A stretch of 64,000 bases of DNA from Arhodomonas sp051195215 (GCF_051195215.1 NZ_JBNAZM010000023.1:1-64000), one strand, 5' to 3'. Positions 18,811-28,047 are shown, counted from the stretch's first letter. Notes: generated by a model from the letters alone, not told the origin. Program-made: numbers and translations.

Positions 18811-18830
18811 CCGGGGGCTTGAGCCCCCGG
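18811..18830. terminator. Hairpin between converging genes
   Basis: CCGGGGGCTTGAGCCCCCGG is a perfect inverted repeat with 8-9 bp in the stem, between the PrcB-like gene and the converging receptor gene. There is no T-run on either side, so it may act as a weak bidirectional terminator. Confidence 0.55.
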
Positions 18831-18841
18831 GTGCGCTCGGT

Positions 18842-21088
18842 TCAGTAGCGAACCGTATAGGTCAGGCTGTAGGTACGCCCGCGGCCCTTGTAGGCGAACA
18901 TCTCCTCCGGACCATAGTACGGCGCGTAGAACAGCTGCGCGCGCTGTCCCCAGACCGTGGTGTAGTCGGCGTCGAGCAGATTGTGCACGCCGAAGGAGAG
19001 CTCACCGACGGGCAGCGTCTGGCGCCCGAGCAGGTCGACGGTGTTGAAGCCGTCGATCTCGTTGCCCTGGTCGTCGTCCAGGTCGAAGGCGCGGGTATAC
19101 TGCAGGCGCACGCCGGTGCCGCCCTGTTGCCAGCCAGCGAAGGCAGTGGCCTTGGAGAGGCTGGCGTAGCGGGCGTCGCGTTTCTGCCAGTCACCGTCGG
19201 TCTTCTGCTCCGAGCGCACCAGGTGTGCGGTACCGCCGAGTCGCCACTGGCGGTCGATGCGGTAGCTGACCTTGCCTTCCACGCCGTAGTCCCGGGTCTG
19301 CTCATCGAGCACCTCGACGGCGAGGCTCTCGCTGTCGTTGGTGAGCGCTTCGTCCGACCACGCATAGTAGACCGCTGCCTGCGCGGTGAGGCGATCACCG
19401 AAGTGTCGCCAGCCGATTTCGAGCTGATTGGTCTTGATGCCCTTCAGCGGCGACTCGTCCACGTTGACGCTGTCGTTGAGCACGTAGTGCCCATCCACCA
19501 GCTCGTAGCTGCCCTGGCCGTAGTACTTGCCCGGATCGGGGATTTCAAAGCCCTGGGCGAAGTTGGTCCACAGCTGGTTGCGCTCGTTGACGTCGAACAC
19601 CGCGCCCACGTTGACGAGCGTAGTGTCGTAGTCGTTGGAGCCGCCGGGGATGGCTTGCGCCGATGATGCGTAGCCCAGTGCCACTGCCACCTGCTGGCGG
19701 GCGCCGACGAACTCGTCCACCTCCACGTCGGAGTGCTGCTGGCGTACACCGGCGGTGAAGCGCAGGCGCTTGGTTGCCTGCCACTCGCCCTGGGCGAATG
19801 CACTCACGGTGTCCACCTGGTAGCCGGGGTAGCGGCCCACGGTCGTCGTTTCATCGAGCTTCAGCCCTCCGGAGTCGGCGGCCAGAGGAAAGTCGAAGAG
19901 CATCTGATCCGCTTCGAACTCCTCCCGATCCACGTCCAGCCCCCACTGCAGGCGTACCGGGTCGAGCTCGCTGACGAACACGCCCTTCAAGCCGTGGACG
20001 TCGGTGTCCTGCCTGGAGGCGGAGTAGTACGAGCCGGGGTCAGGCATGCCGTCGCCGTTACCGTCACGCACGTAGGGGAAGGGATGGAAACTCGCTTCCT
20101 CGCGTCGGCTGAATCCCTGCAGGTAGAAGCTCTGGCCCAGCAGGTCATCATGCTGATACGTCGCGTTGACGAGATGCCGCCGGGTGGCGGGCTCGCGGTC
20201 GGTCTCGAGACCGTCGCGAATGTCGAAGCTCTCGGGCGACGCGCCGGTGACGGCACCCAGGTCCTCGCCCAGGTACAGACCGGTGTCACCATCGTAGCGG
20301 GAATCGTAGTACTGGGCAGTCACCGAGAGACCCTGATCCGGGCCCAGATCGGCGTCCAGCGAGCCCATGAGATCGATGCTGCGGTTGTACTGGAGGTCGG
20401 TCTGGGAGATGTCCGGCACGATCTGCTCACCGTCGGCATCGTAGAATCCGCCGTTGCGCTGGACGGCGATACCGAAACGGCCCCGGACGGTCTCGTTGCC
20501 GCCGCTCACCGACTGCGCCGCGCGTGCTTCGTAGTCGTCGCCATCGTTGAAGCCGGAAGTGGCGCCGACCTGGCTCGTGAACTTCGCCCCGCCGCGCTCA
20601 CCGCGTTTGGTGATGATATTGACGATACCGCCGGTGGAGCCGCCGCCGTAGAGCGCCGTGGCGCCGGAGAGCACCTCGATGCGGGCGATGTTGAACGGGT
20701 CGATGCTGTCGAACTGCCGGCTGAGCCCGCGTGAGGAATTCAGTGAGACGCCGTCGATCATGACCAGCACCGAGCGTCCGCGCATGTTCTGCCCGTAGTT
20801 GGTCCGTCCCTGGGGCGCGACGTCGAGGCTCGGAATGAGCTTGCCGAGCGCGCTCTTCAGGGAGGCGCCGGCGCGCACCTGCTTCATGAACTGCTCGGGC
20901 TCGATGATCCAGACGGTACCGGCGAGCTCGCTGATCTTGGCCGGCGCCCGGCTGCCCACCACTACCATCTCGTCCAGTGTGATGGCGGAATCGTCTGCCT
21001 GCACAGCCGCGGCCAGGCACAACGCGCCGGCGCCCAGGCCCAATCTCAGCGCTGTGCGTCGGTGCACGGCCAGTCGTTCGTCGTTCAT
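18842..21088 (-). CDS. TonB-dependent siderophore receptor, IutA-like
   Basis: The product has 748 residues from the ATG at 21086-21088, with a signal peptide (LRLGLGAGALCLAAAVQA). The TonB box follows (ITLDEMVVVGSR). The plug domain has the very characteristic stretches GKLIPSLDVAPQGRTNYGQN, MRGRSVLVMIDGVSLNSSRG and FNIARIEVLSGATALYGGGS, which mirror IutA, the ferric-aerobactin receptor. The last residue is an aromatic outer-membrane signature (TVRY). It imports a ferric hydroxycarboxylate siderophore across the outer membrane; the exact ligand is unknown. A Fur-like box lies 48 bases upstream. No siderophore synthesis genes are in the window. Confidence 0.85.
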   Translation of the reverse strand: MNDERLAVHRRTALRLGLGAGALCLAAAVQADDSAITLDEMVVVGSRAPAKISELAGTVWIIEPEQFMKQVRAGASLKSALGKLIPSLDVAPQGRTNYGQNMRGRSVLVMIDGVSLNSSRGLSRQFDSIDPFNIARIEVLSGATALYGGGSTGGIVNIITKRGERGGAKFTSQVGATSGFNDGDDYEARAAQSVSGGNETVRGRFGIAVQRNGGFYDADGEQIVPDISQTDLQYNRSIDLMGSLDADLGPDQGLSVTAQYYDSRYDGDTGLYLGEDLGAVTGASPESFDIRDGLETDREPATRRHLVNATYQHDDLLGQSFYLQGFSRREEASFHPFPYVRDGNGDGMPDPGSYYSASRQDTDVHGLKGVFVSELDPVRLQWGLDVDREEFEADQMLFDFPLAADSGGLKLDETTTVGRYPGYQVDTVSAFAQGEWQATKRLRFTAGVRQQHSDVEVDEFVGARQQVAVALGYASSAQAIPGGSNDYDTTLVNVGAVFDVNERNQLWTNFAQGFEIPDPGKYYGQGSYELVDGHYVLNDSVNVDESPLKGIKTNQLEIGWRHFGDRLTAQAAVYYAWSDEALTNDSESLAVEVLDEQTRDYGVEGKVSYRIDRQWRLGGTAHLVRSEQKTDGDWQKRDARYASLSKATAFAGWQQGGTGVRLQYTRAFDLDDDQGNEIDGFNTVDLLGRQTLPVGELSFGVHNLLDADYTTVWGQRAQLFYAPYYGPEEMFAYKGRGRTYSLTYTVRY

Positions 21089-21135
21089 GTGTTCCCCCCA
21101 ACTTTGCACAGGAAAGCGGCGCGAACACTATCATG

Positions 21136-21153
21136 AATGCGAACGATTTACAT
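21136..21153 (-). promoter_or_regulatory. Fur-like box upstream of the siderophore receptor
   Basis: The plus strand AATGCGAACGATTTACAT resembles Fur boxes of proteobacteria (AATGNGAATNATTNNCATT type). It lies in the AT-rich patch between speE and the receptor. The match is moderate. Confidence 0.5.
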
Positions 21154-21162
21154 ATTCATGAT

Positions 21163-22041
21163 TTATCCGGTGGTGACCGATTCCAGGCCGGAGAACAGTG
21201 CCGCACAGAAGGCGGGTGGAGCGAGCGCACCACGGTGAACGTCCGCGCTGTAGTAGCGCGTGGGAAACGCGCGGGCGTCGGCGTCGGCCTGCCGGAATCG
21301 GTTCACGGGCACGCCCTTGCCGGCGAGAGTGGCGCTCCACCAGCCGCTCGGATAGCTCGGCACCGGGAACGGCAGGGTCACACGGTGCGCGAAGCCGGCC
21401 TCGTCGAGAGCGCCATGGAGGTCGCGGATGATGCTCTCGCTGTGGAGCAGCGGCGACTCGCTTTGCTGGACCAGGACGCCACCGTCGGCGAGTACGCGGT
21501 GGACTTCGCGGAGGAACGGCGCCTCGAAAAGCCCCTCCGCGAATCCCACGGGATCGGTGCTGTCGATGATCACCACGTCGAAGGTTCCGTCCCCGGAGGA
21601 CTTGATGTAGGCGAGTCCGTCCTCGAAGCGCAGCTCCGCGCGCGGATCGTCGTTGGCTTCGGTGAGCTCCGGGAAGAAACGCGCCGCCGCTCGGGTGACG
21701 CCCTCGTCGATGTCCACCTGGACTGCGTCGGTGACGTCGGGATGGCGCAGCACTTCGCGCAGCGTGCCGCAGTCACCGCCACCGATGATGAGCACGCGCC
21801 GTGGGGCGGCGTGCGTGAACAGCGCCGGGTGGCTCATCATTTCGTGGTAGAGGAAGTTGTCACGGCCGGTGAGCATCACGCAGCCGTCCAGGGTCAGGAG
21901 ATTGCCCCAGTGGCTGGTCTCGAAGACCTCGATGTGCTGATAGCGGGTACGCTCGTCGAGGAGCTTGCGGCGCACCCGCAGCGAGAAGGCGACGCCCTCG
22001 CTTTCGAAGGCTTCGGAGAACCATTGGTCGTCGAGGCTCAT
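21163..22041 (-). CDS. speE: Spermidine synthase (polyamine aminopropyltransferase)
   Basis: The product has 292 residues from the ATG at 22039-22041 (the frame is open further upstream but without family sequence). It starts MSLDDQWFSEAFESEGVAFS. The S-adenosyl binding loop is VLIIGGGDCGTLREVLRHPD, the catalytic Asp is in DVVIIDSTDPVGFAEGLFE, and NFLYHEMMSHPALFTH lines the active site. It transfers the aminopropyl group from decarboxylated AdoMet to putrescine. No speD is nearby. It lies 91 bases after the CbiX-like gene in the same direction. Confidence 0.93.
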   Translation of the reverse strand: MSLDDQWFSEAFESEGVAFSLRVRRKLLDERTRYQHIEVFETSHWGNLLTLDGCVMLTGRDNFLYHEMMSHPALFTHAAPRRVLIIGGGDCGTLREVLRHPDVTDAVQVDIDEGVTRAAARFFPELTEANDDPRAELRFEDGLAYIKSSGDGTFDVVIIDSTDPVGFAEGLFEAPFLREVHRVLADGGVLVQQSESPLLHSESIIRDLHGALDEAGFAHRVTLPFPVPSYPSGWWSATLAGKGVPVNRFRQADADARAFPTRYYSADVHRGALAPPAFCAALFSGLESVTTG

Positions 22042-22132
22042 GGGCGGCTCCGCTCGTTGTGCGACGGCGCGGCAGTCTACGGTATTCGGCGCGGTCTGAC
22101 AGCCGATTGACGCCGTAATCGCGATCCGGCCC

Positions 22133-22897
22133 CTATCGACGGCAACCACCGCTGCCGGCACGCCCGTCGCCGGTACTCGTGGCGGTGTCGTGGATGACGA
22201 GCTCGGGCGCATCCCCGCCCTGCAGCAGCACGGCGTCGACGAAACGCTGCACTGCGGTACGGTCGGGTAGCCGGAACCATCGCCCACGGGGGTAGTGCGC
22301 GACAATCGGGCCACGGTTGCAGGGGATCAGGCAGCTCGTCTCGGAAACGAGACACCGTTGCCACAGCCCGGCCGTCCGCAATGCGTCGATGAGCTCGGCG
22401 CGCAGCGACGGCGCGTCGCGAAAATGGCAGCGCGGGCCGGTGCATACCAGCAGGTGATGCTCGAAGACGGGCATGTGATCCCACCCGGGCTTGCCGAGGG
22501 AGGGCGGGACCGCCGTTGTGGGCTCGGTCGGGTGTGCGGGATCGATGGCCTGACGTCTGACCGTCGCCAGCGTTGCAGCATTCGTGCACTGGTCTTCGCC
22601 GAGGGTGGCGGTGACGTTCGCCGGCGCGCGCGTCTGCAGCCAGTGAGCCAGCGCTCCCGGGAGCCAGGCGGCGACGCTGTCGGAGAATGGCAGCCCCACC
22701 GGCTGGACGTGCAGGTGCCGTGCCCCCGCCGAGGTCATGGCGTCCAGCGCCGCAGGCAGATTCCCGCCGCGCCCGGTGAGTCGCACCACGCGGGTGGGCA
22801 CCGGCATGTCCGCGCACAGACCGTCGGCGAGACGGCGTGCGCGCCGGGCACCGAGGTAGGCGGGGGCGATGACGTACACGATGGCATCGGCGGTCAT
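22133..22897 (-). CDS. CbiX-like / [2Fe-2S] thioredoxin-fold ferredoxin fusion protein
   Basis: The product has 254 residues. The first half (residues 1-110) resembles a CbiX/sirohydrochlorin chelatase-type fold (VYVIAPAYLGARRARRLADG, GARHLHVQPVGLPFSDSVAA). The second half is a thioredoxin-like ferredoxin: LLVCTGPRCHFRD gives two cysteines and TSCLIPCNRGP two more, followed by HYPRGRWFRLPDRTAVQRFV. Fusions of this style occur in cobalamin-related loci. Its start overlaps the fused ABC ATPase stop by four bases, so it is translationally coupled to the transporter. The histidines expected for metal insertion are not clearly conserved, so it may handle or sense cobalt or another metal and not be a true chelatase. 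Confidence 0.65.
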   Translation of the reverse strand: MTADAIVYVIAPAYLGARRARRLADGLCADMPVPTRVVRLTGRGGNLPAALDAMTSAGARHLHVQPVGLPFSDSVAAWLPGALAHWLQTRAPANVTATLGEDQCTNAATLATVRRQAIDPAHPTEPTTAVPPSLGKPGWDHMPVFEHHLLVCTGPRCHFRDAPSLRAELIDALRTAGLWQRCLVSETSCLIPCNRGPIVAHYPRGRWFRLPDRTAVQRFVDAVLLQGGDAPELVIHDTATSTGDGRAGSGGCRR

Positions 22898-24555
22898 GGG
22901 CGGTCGGCTCCCTCTTTCATGCTGGCCGGATCAGGGGCGGTCAGGGGCACCACGCGGTGGCACAGGGCGTCGAGCAGTGGCCGGTCGTGACTGGCGATGA
23001 CGATGGCGGTGCCGCCCGCGGCCAGCGCCGCTAGACAGTGCAGAATCGAGGCGGAGGCGGCGGTGTCCAGCGCGCTGGTGGGCTCGTCGGCGACGAGCAG
23101 CCGTGGTTGGGCGGCAAGCGCCCGGGCGATGGCCACCCGCTGGCGTTGCCCGCCGGAGAGCTCGGCCGGCCGGGCTTCGGGGTCGATTCGGCCGAGTCCG
23201 ACATCCGCGAGCAGTCGCTGAGCCCGGGTGCGGCGTTCGCGGCGAGCCAGGCGCGTCCGGTGCGGGGCCGTCAGCGGCTCGCTGACACTCTTACAGACGG
23301 GCCAGCGGGGGTCGAGGCTCGCCGTTGCGTTCTGAAAGATCGCCATGACCAGGCCCGGCGGCGGCCATGGCCGTCCCGCGCCCGGCTGCCAGCCGTCGAT
23401 GTCCAGGTGGCCGGCAGCGGGCGTTTCGATGCCGGCGAGCATGCGCAGGAGGCTCGATTTGCCGCAGCCCGACGGCCCGCTGACGCCCACGATTTCGCCG
23501 CGGTGGAGGGCGAGATCGGTGGCGGGCACGGCGACTGTCGTTCCGTAGTACTGACGCAGCCCCCGGGCGGTCAACAGTGCCGGGCCGCCGGTTGACGGTG
23601 GGAGTGGGGGACGTGCGCCATCGTCGTGGACCCGAACCGATGGGGGGCGTCGTAGTGGGAAGAGGCAGGCGACGTCGTTGTCGAGCGCCGGTCGCTGCGT
23701 ATGGCAGAGCGCACGCGCGTGCCGGCAGCGCGGTGCGAAAGCGCACCCGTCGCCGGTGTCGCCCGGCGCCGGGGGGTCGCCGGGGAGCGTGGCTGGCAGC
23801 CGGCCGTGAGCCTGCGGACGGGCGGCGAGAAGACCGGCGGTATACGGGTGACGCGGTGTCGTCGTGATCGAGTGCGCCCTGCCGGTTTCGACGATCCGCC
23901 CCGCGTAGCACACGGCGATGCGATCGGCATGGCGGGCGACCAGGGCGATATCGTGACTCACCAGCAAGACCGCCGCGCCCTGATCCCGCAGGCCGCGCAG
24001 GGTGTCGTCGGCGCGCTCGGCATCCAGCGCGCTGGTGGGCTCGTCGGCGACGATCAGCGCCGGGGTGTGGGCGCCGGCGGCGGCGATGTTCGCGCGTTGC
24101 AGCATCCCGCCGCTCCATTGGTGGGGATAACGCTTCATGGCCATCGCCGGCCGGGCGATACCGAGGCGTCCCAGGCGTTCGGCCACGGCCCGTGGTGCGA
24201 TGCGCTCCCCGTGGGCGCGCCATGCCTCGGCGACGTGGTCGTGGAGTGGACGCAGCGGGTTGCAGGCGGCGAAAGGATCCTGATTCACGAGCCCTGCGAC
24301 ACGGCCGCGTAGACGGCGGAGTGTGCGCTCCGGTGCCCCGACGATTTCCTCGCCGCACAGCCGTATCGAGCCATCGACGGTGGCCGAAGGTGGCAGCAGG
24401 CCGAGTGCGGCATGGGCGATGGTGCTCTTGCCGCAGCCGGACTCGCCGACGAGGGCCAGACACTCACCGGGGGTGACTTCGAGGCTGACGCTCCGCACCG
24501 CGGGGATCGTGGCCGCATAGGTGACGGTGACCGCGTCCATGACGAGCGTGCTCAT
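22894..24555 (-). CDS. Fused Dpp/Nik-type ABC transporter ATPase (DppD-DppF)
   Basis: The product has 553 residues from the ATG at 24553-24555 and joins two nucleotide-binding domains. The first has ALVGESGCGKST, QWSGGMLQR and LIVADEPTSALD, then the Dpp-specific C-terminal Cys-rich stretch (GDGCAFAPRCRHARALCHTQ). The second has VSGPSGCGKSS, LSGGQRQRVAIARAL and LLVADEPTSALD. Most relatives use two separate genes. It powers the permeases encoded just upstream, with four-base overlaps on both sides. Confidence 0.88.
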   Translation of the reverse strand: MSTLVMDAVTVTYAATIPAVRSVSLEVTPGECLALVGESGCGKSTIAHAALGLLPPSATVDGSIRLCGEEIVGAPERTLRRLRGRVAGLVNQDPFAACNPLRPLHDHVAEAWRAHGERIAPRAVAERLGRLGIARPAMAMKRYPHQWSGGMLQRANIAAAGAHTPALIVADEPTSALDAERADDTLRGLRDQGAAVLLVSHDIALVARHADRIAVCYAGRIVETGRAHSITTTPRHPYTAGLLAARPQAHGRLPATLPGDPPAPGDTGDGCAFAPRCRHARALCHTQRPALDNDVACLFPLRRPPSVRVHDDGARPPLPPSTGGPALLTARGLRQYYGTTVAVPATDLALHRGEIVGVSGPSGCGKSSLLRMLAGIETPAAGHLDIDGWQPGAGRPWPPPGLVMAIFQNATASLDPRWPVCKSVSEPLTAPHRTRLARRERRTRAQRLLADVGLGRIDPEARPAELSGGQRQRVAIARALAAQPRLLVADEPTSALDTAASASILHCLAALAAGGTAIVIASHDRPLLDALCHRVVPLTAPDPASMKEGADRP

Positions 24556-25445
24556 GGCCCGGCCCCCGGTTCCAGCACGTCGCGCAGGGCGTTGCCGAGC
24601 AGGTTGGCCGCCGCCACCGCGATCGTAATGGCACATGCCGGGGTGAGGAGCAGCCACGGCGCCACCGAGAAAACCATGCGTGCCTCTGCGAGCATGGCGC
24701 CCCACTCGGCGTGTGGCGGCTGGACACCGAGGCCCAGAAAGGAGAATCCGGAGATCGCGCTGATCATGCCGCCGAGCCCGAGGCTGGCCACCACGCCGAG
24801 GGGGCTCGCCACTGCCGGCAGGATGTGCGAGAGCACGATGCGATAGCCCGGGATCCCGGCGAGACGGGCGGCAATCACGTCTTCCCGGGAGCGCGCATTC
24901 AGCGCGTAGGCACGTGCCAGGCGCGCGTAGTATGCCCAGTCGGCGATGACGAACGCCACGAGCAGGTTGACCAGCCCCGGACCGAGCAACCCGAGCACCG
25001 CGAACGCGAGAACGAGCCCCGGCAGGGCCATCATCACATCGGCGCAGCGCATCACCACGGTATCCACGAGGCCACCGGCGAGTGCGGCGGTTGTGCCCAG
25101 CAACAGGGCGACGGAGAACAGGCAGGCGAGCACCGCGACGGCGGCACCCAGGGAGCGATGAGCGCCATCGAGCAGGCGGGAGAGCACGTCCCGGCCGCTG
25201 GCATCGGTGCCCAGGGGGTGCGCCACACTCGGCGCCTGAAGTGCTTCGGCGTAGTTCGGCCAGTTGGGATCGTAGGGAACGAGCAACGGCCCGAGCACCG
25301 TGGCCACGGCCAGCACCGCGAGCAGCATCATGCCCGTCCGTCCGCCCCGGTGGTTGGCGAGCCGGCGCAGCACGAAGCGGTGACGGACCGTCGCGGCGGC
25401 CGCGTGCGTCGGACGCTGGCTGCCGGCATTCCAGGCACGAATCAT
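24552..25445 (-). CDS. Dpp/Nik-type ABC transporter permease (DppC-like)
   Basis: The product has 297 residues with six predicted membrane helices. The family stretch HPLGTDASGRDVLSRLLDGA follows the first helix, and the EAA loop region includes RSREDVIAARLAGIPGYRIV. The start overlaps the DppB-like stop by four bases. Substrate is not given by the permease itself; see the cobalamin context of the operon. Confidence 0.88.
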   Translation of the reverse strand: MIRAWNAGSQRPTHAAAATVRHRFVLRRLANHRGGRTGMMLLAVLAVATVLGPLLVPYDPNWPNYAEALQAPSVAHPLGTDASGRDVLSRLLDGAHRSLGAAVAVLACLFSVALLLGTTAALAGGLVDTVVMRCADVMMALPGLVLAFAVLGLLGPGLVNLLVAFVIADWAYYARLARAYALNARSREDVIAARLAGIPGYRIVLSHILPAVASPLGVVASLGLGGMISAISGFSFLGLGVQPPHAEWGAMLAEARMVFSVAPWLLLTPACAITIAVAAANLLGNALRDVLEPGAGP

Positions 25446-26398
25446 GGGGTCGCCTCCCGGCGCAGCCGTGGGTCCAGCCAGAGGGCGGCCAGATCGACGG
25501 CGAGGCTCGCACCGACGTAGGACAGGGCGCTGACGAGCACGAACGCCTGGATCACCGGGTAGTCCCGCGCGTGAAGCGCCTGCAGCACGTAGCGGCCGAT
25601 GCCCGGCCAGGTGAAGATTTCCTCGATGATGGGCGCGCCGCCGAGCAGTGCTCCCACGCTCATGCCGATGGCCGCCAGGAAAGGCATGACCGCGTTCGGC
25701 AGCGCGTGGCGGAGCAGGACACGTCGCCGCGTGGCCCCGCGTGCGCGTGCCGTGAGGACGTAGTCCGAGCGCAGCGTCGCGAGCAGGCTCGCTCGCAGAA
25801 GCTGTGTCCAGCCCGCGGCGCGATCGATGCCGATGGCGAGCGCCGGAAGCGCCACGTACGCCGTGGCACCGCCGGTGAGCACCTGGCCCACCCCTGCGGC
25901 AACGACGGCGTACTGCAGAACCAGCAGTGCCAGCACGAAGGTGGGAATGGAGGCGCCGAGCTGCGTGTACGCGCAGATCAGCCGATCCGGCCAGCGCCCG
26001 TGCGTGGCGGCTGCCGTCAGCGCCAGTGTGAGTGACGTGATGACGGCGATCGCCAGCGCGCAGCCGAGCAGGGTTACCGTGGCGGGCAGGCGGTCGGCCA
26101 GATCCTGGAGCACGGGCTGGCCGGTGCGGTAGGAGACGGAAAAGTCGCCCTGCACGACCCGAGCGAGCCAGTCCAGATACTGCGCGGGCAGCGGCTCGTC
26201 GAGCGCCATCTCCGTGCGTAGCGCCTGGATCTGCAGCGCCGTGGGGTCCTGGACACCACGTGCCTTGAGGATGCGGTACGCCGGATCGCCGGGCGCCAGA
26301 GGCAGCAGTGCCCAGACGATGACCGTCGCGGCGAGCGCGGTGGCTACGGCCTGAGCGAGGCGTCGGCCGCTGCGTTGCAGGAGACGTTTGGTGGCCAT
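25442..26398 (-). CDS. Dpp/Nik-type ABC transporter permease (DppB-like)
   Basis: The product has 318 residues. It has the usual N-terminal helix, the LLPLAPGDPAYRILKARG segment, a large periplasmic loop (LDEPLPAQYLDWLARVVQGD FSVSYRTGQP), and the EAA loop ARARGATRRRVLLRHALPNA. It is 36 bases after the solute-binding protein gene in the same direction. Confidence 0.88.
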   Translation of the reverse strand: MATKRLLQRSGRRLAQAVATALAATVIVWALLPLAPGDPAYRILKARGVQDPTALQIQALRTEMALDEPLPAQYLDWLARVVQGDFSVSYRTGQPVLQDLADRLPATVTLLGCALAIAVITSLTLALTAAATHGRWPDRLICAYTQLGASIPTFVLALLVLQYAVVAAGVGQVLTGGATAYVALPALAIGIDRAAGWTQLLRASLLATLRSDYVLTARARGATRRRVLLRHALPNAVMPFLAAIGMSVGALLGGAPIIEEIFTWPGIGRYVLQALHARDYPVIQAFVLVSALSYVGASLAVDLAALWLDPRLRREATP

Positions 26399-26434
26399 CC
26401 GTTGCCGTCGTTCGTTTGGCCGGTCGTTGCGCGG

Positions 26435-27982
26435 TTACTGCGCCAGCCCGGACGGTTGCGTGCGCCAGCCGACGTGGAACAGGGCGAAGCCAGGCTGGTA
26501 GTCGCGATAGCGGTCGTTGACCACCACGCGGCCCCTGCTGAAGACGAGCGGGAACACGTAAGGGTCTTCGTGCACCAGGATATGCTGGACCTCGCGCAGG
26601 ATCTCGTGGCGCCTGACCTCGTCCACCGTGGCCGAGAGCTCGTCGGTCAACCGGTTGATCCGCCCATTGTCGTAGCCGCCGAAGTTACGGTGCCCGTCCG
26701 GGCGCAGGTAGCGCCGGAGGAACGCCCCGGCGTTGCCCCAGCCCGCCGTGCCGCCGCTGAGCAGGGCCAGGTCCCAGGCGAGCCCGCCTTCGCCGACACC
26801 TGCGTAGATGTCGTCCACCGAGCGGATCTCCAGGCGAATGCCCACGTGACGGAGCTGCGCTTGCAGTGCGTTGGCGAGCGGGACCAGGTCCGGCTGCTGC
26901 GGATAGGTCAGCACCGTGAGCTCGAGCGCCTGCCCGTCCCTGCGGCGCCACTCGCCGGTGCGGCGCCAACCGGCGGCCTCCAGTAACGCGTTCGCCTCGC
27001 TGCGGTCGGTTTCGTAGTTCTCCACCGCCCACGGGAAAAACGGGGCATAGAGGCCCGTGGCCGTGTCGAGCAGGCCACCGAAGACCGCCTGCGCGATCTG
27101 CTCGTAGTCGATCGCTTTCATGAGCGCTTTGCGGACCCGAACGTCGCGCAGCGGCGTCTGCTCGACGTTCATGTACGCGGTAAAGCCACCGGTGCCCGGC
27201 GTGCCGTGGTTGAAGTGGACGCCCGGCGCCGCTTCCACCATCGGTCGGGCCGCCATGGGCGGATACAGCGCGATGTCGGCCTCGTCGTTGCGCACGGCGA
27301 GGATACGGGCGGTGGGGTCGGTGACGAAGCGTACGCCCACGCCTGGCAGCGCCGGTTCGCCGCGCCAGTAGTCCGGGTACCGCTCGAGGGTCAGCGCCTG
27401 GGCGTCGAGGCCCACTACCTCGTAGGGCCCGGTATAGATGCCTGCGCCCACCAGGGACGCCCAGTCGCCGTCAGCGGCTTCCACGGTGCGGGCGTCGAAA
27501 ATGGGGAAGACGGCCTCGTCGGCGAGCACCGCCGGCAGCGCGGGCCATGGGTCGTCCGTGGTCACGGTGATCTGGTACTCGCCGGTGGCCGTGAAGCGTG
27601 CCTCCGCGGGTACCGCGCTTCGGGCTGCGGCGGAGTGCGTGCGTTGGTACTCGATGGCCGCGAGCACCGCTTCCGCGTCCAGCTTCCGGCCGTTCTGGAA
27701 CGTGACCCCATCGCGGACCGTCAGTCGCCAGGTGTGCGCGTCCACGTTGTCCAGCGCGCTCAGCAGCCAGGGGTGATGCTCGCCATCGCGACGGAACTTC
27801 ATCAGCAGCTCCGCCGCGCCGAACTCCTGCATCCAGTACCCTTCGGTGGCCGGGTTCATGCTGCGCACTGCGAACGAGGTGACGATGCGCAGTGGCGGCG
27901 GATCGCCGGCTGCCGAGACTATGCCGGCGGCGAGCACGAGCACGGCGGCGAGCAAATGGCGAATCGGGCGTCCGTGAGGCAT
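26435..27982 (-). CDS. Family 5 extracellular solute-binding protein (nickel/peptide type)
   Basis: The product has 515 residues from the ATG at 27980-27982, which has an agagg site at better distance than the ATG at 27986-27988. The signal peptide is HLLAAVLVLAAGIVSAAG. Family 5 features are MNPATEGYWMQEFGAAELLM, WRLTVRDGVTFQNGRKLDAE and the hinge region DVRVRKALMKAIDYEQIAQA. These proteins capture peptides, nickel or metal chelates for Dpp/Nik/Cnt-type importers. Downstream genes complete the importer. The operon position after cobQ and a TonB receptor suggests a cobalt or corrinoid-related ligand (inference). Confidence 0.83.
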   Translation of the reverse strand: MPHGRPIRHLLAAVLVLAAGIVSAAGDPPPLRIVTSFAVRSMNPATEGYWMQEFGAAELLMKFRRDGEHHPWLLSALDNVDAHTWRLTVRDGVTFQNGRKLDAEAVLAAIEYQRTHSAAARSAVPAEARFTATGEYQITVTTDDPWPALPAVLADEAVFPIFDARTVEAADGDWASLVGAGIYTGPYEVVGLDAQALTLERYPDYWRGEPALPGVGVRFVTDPTARILAVRNDEADIALYPPMAARPMVEAAPGVHFNHGTPGTGGFTAYMNVEQTPLRDVRVRKALMKAIDYEQIAQAVFGGLLDTATGLYAPFFPWAVENYETDRSEANALLEAAGWRRTGEWRRRDGQALELTVLTYPQQPDLVPLANALQAQLRHVGIRLEIRSVDDIYAGVGEGGLAWDLALLSGGTAGWGNAGAFLRRYLRPDGHRNFGGYDNGRINRLTDELSATVDEVRRHEILREVQHILVHEDPYVFPLVFSRGRVVVNDRYRDYQPGFALFHVGWRTQPSGLAQ

Positions 27983-28026
27983 GTCCATTGTCCTCTGCGG
28001 TCTGCGGTCTGCGGTTGACGTCGGCT

Positions 28027-28047
28027 CGCTGCGCCAGCGGCGCAGCG
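28027..28047. repeat. Short hairpin and tandem 7-mers between receptor and binding-protein genes
   Basis: CGCTGCGCC-AGC-GGCGCAGCG forms a perfect 9-bp stem. Beside it (27994-28016) the unit CTGCGGT is repeated three times. Located in the intercistronic gap, it could trim or stabilise the mRNA. Confidence 0.5.

Noticed and set aside
19000..22041. Metallophore synthesis (staphylopine-like) because an aminopropyltransferase lies near metal transport genes
   Set aside because: The protein has all features of an ordinary spermidine synthase, and no nicotianamine-synthase-like or opine dehydrogenase gene is present.
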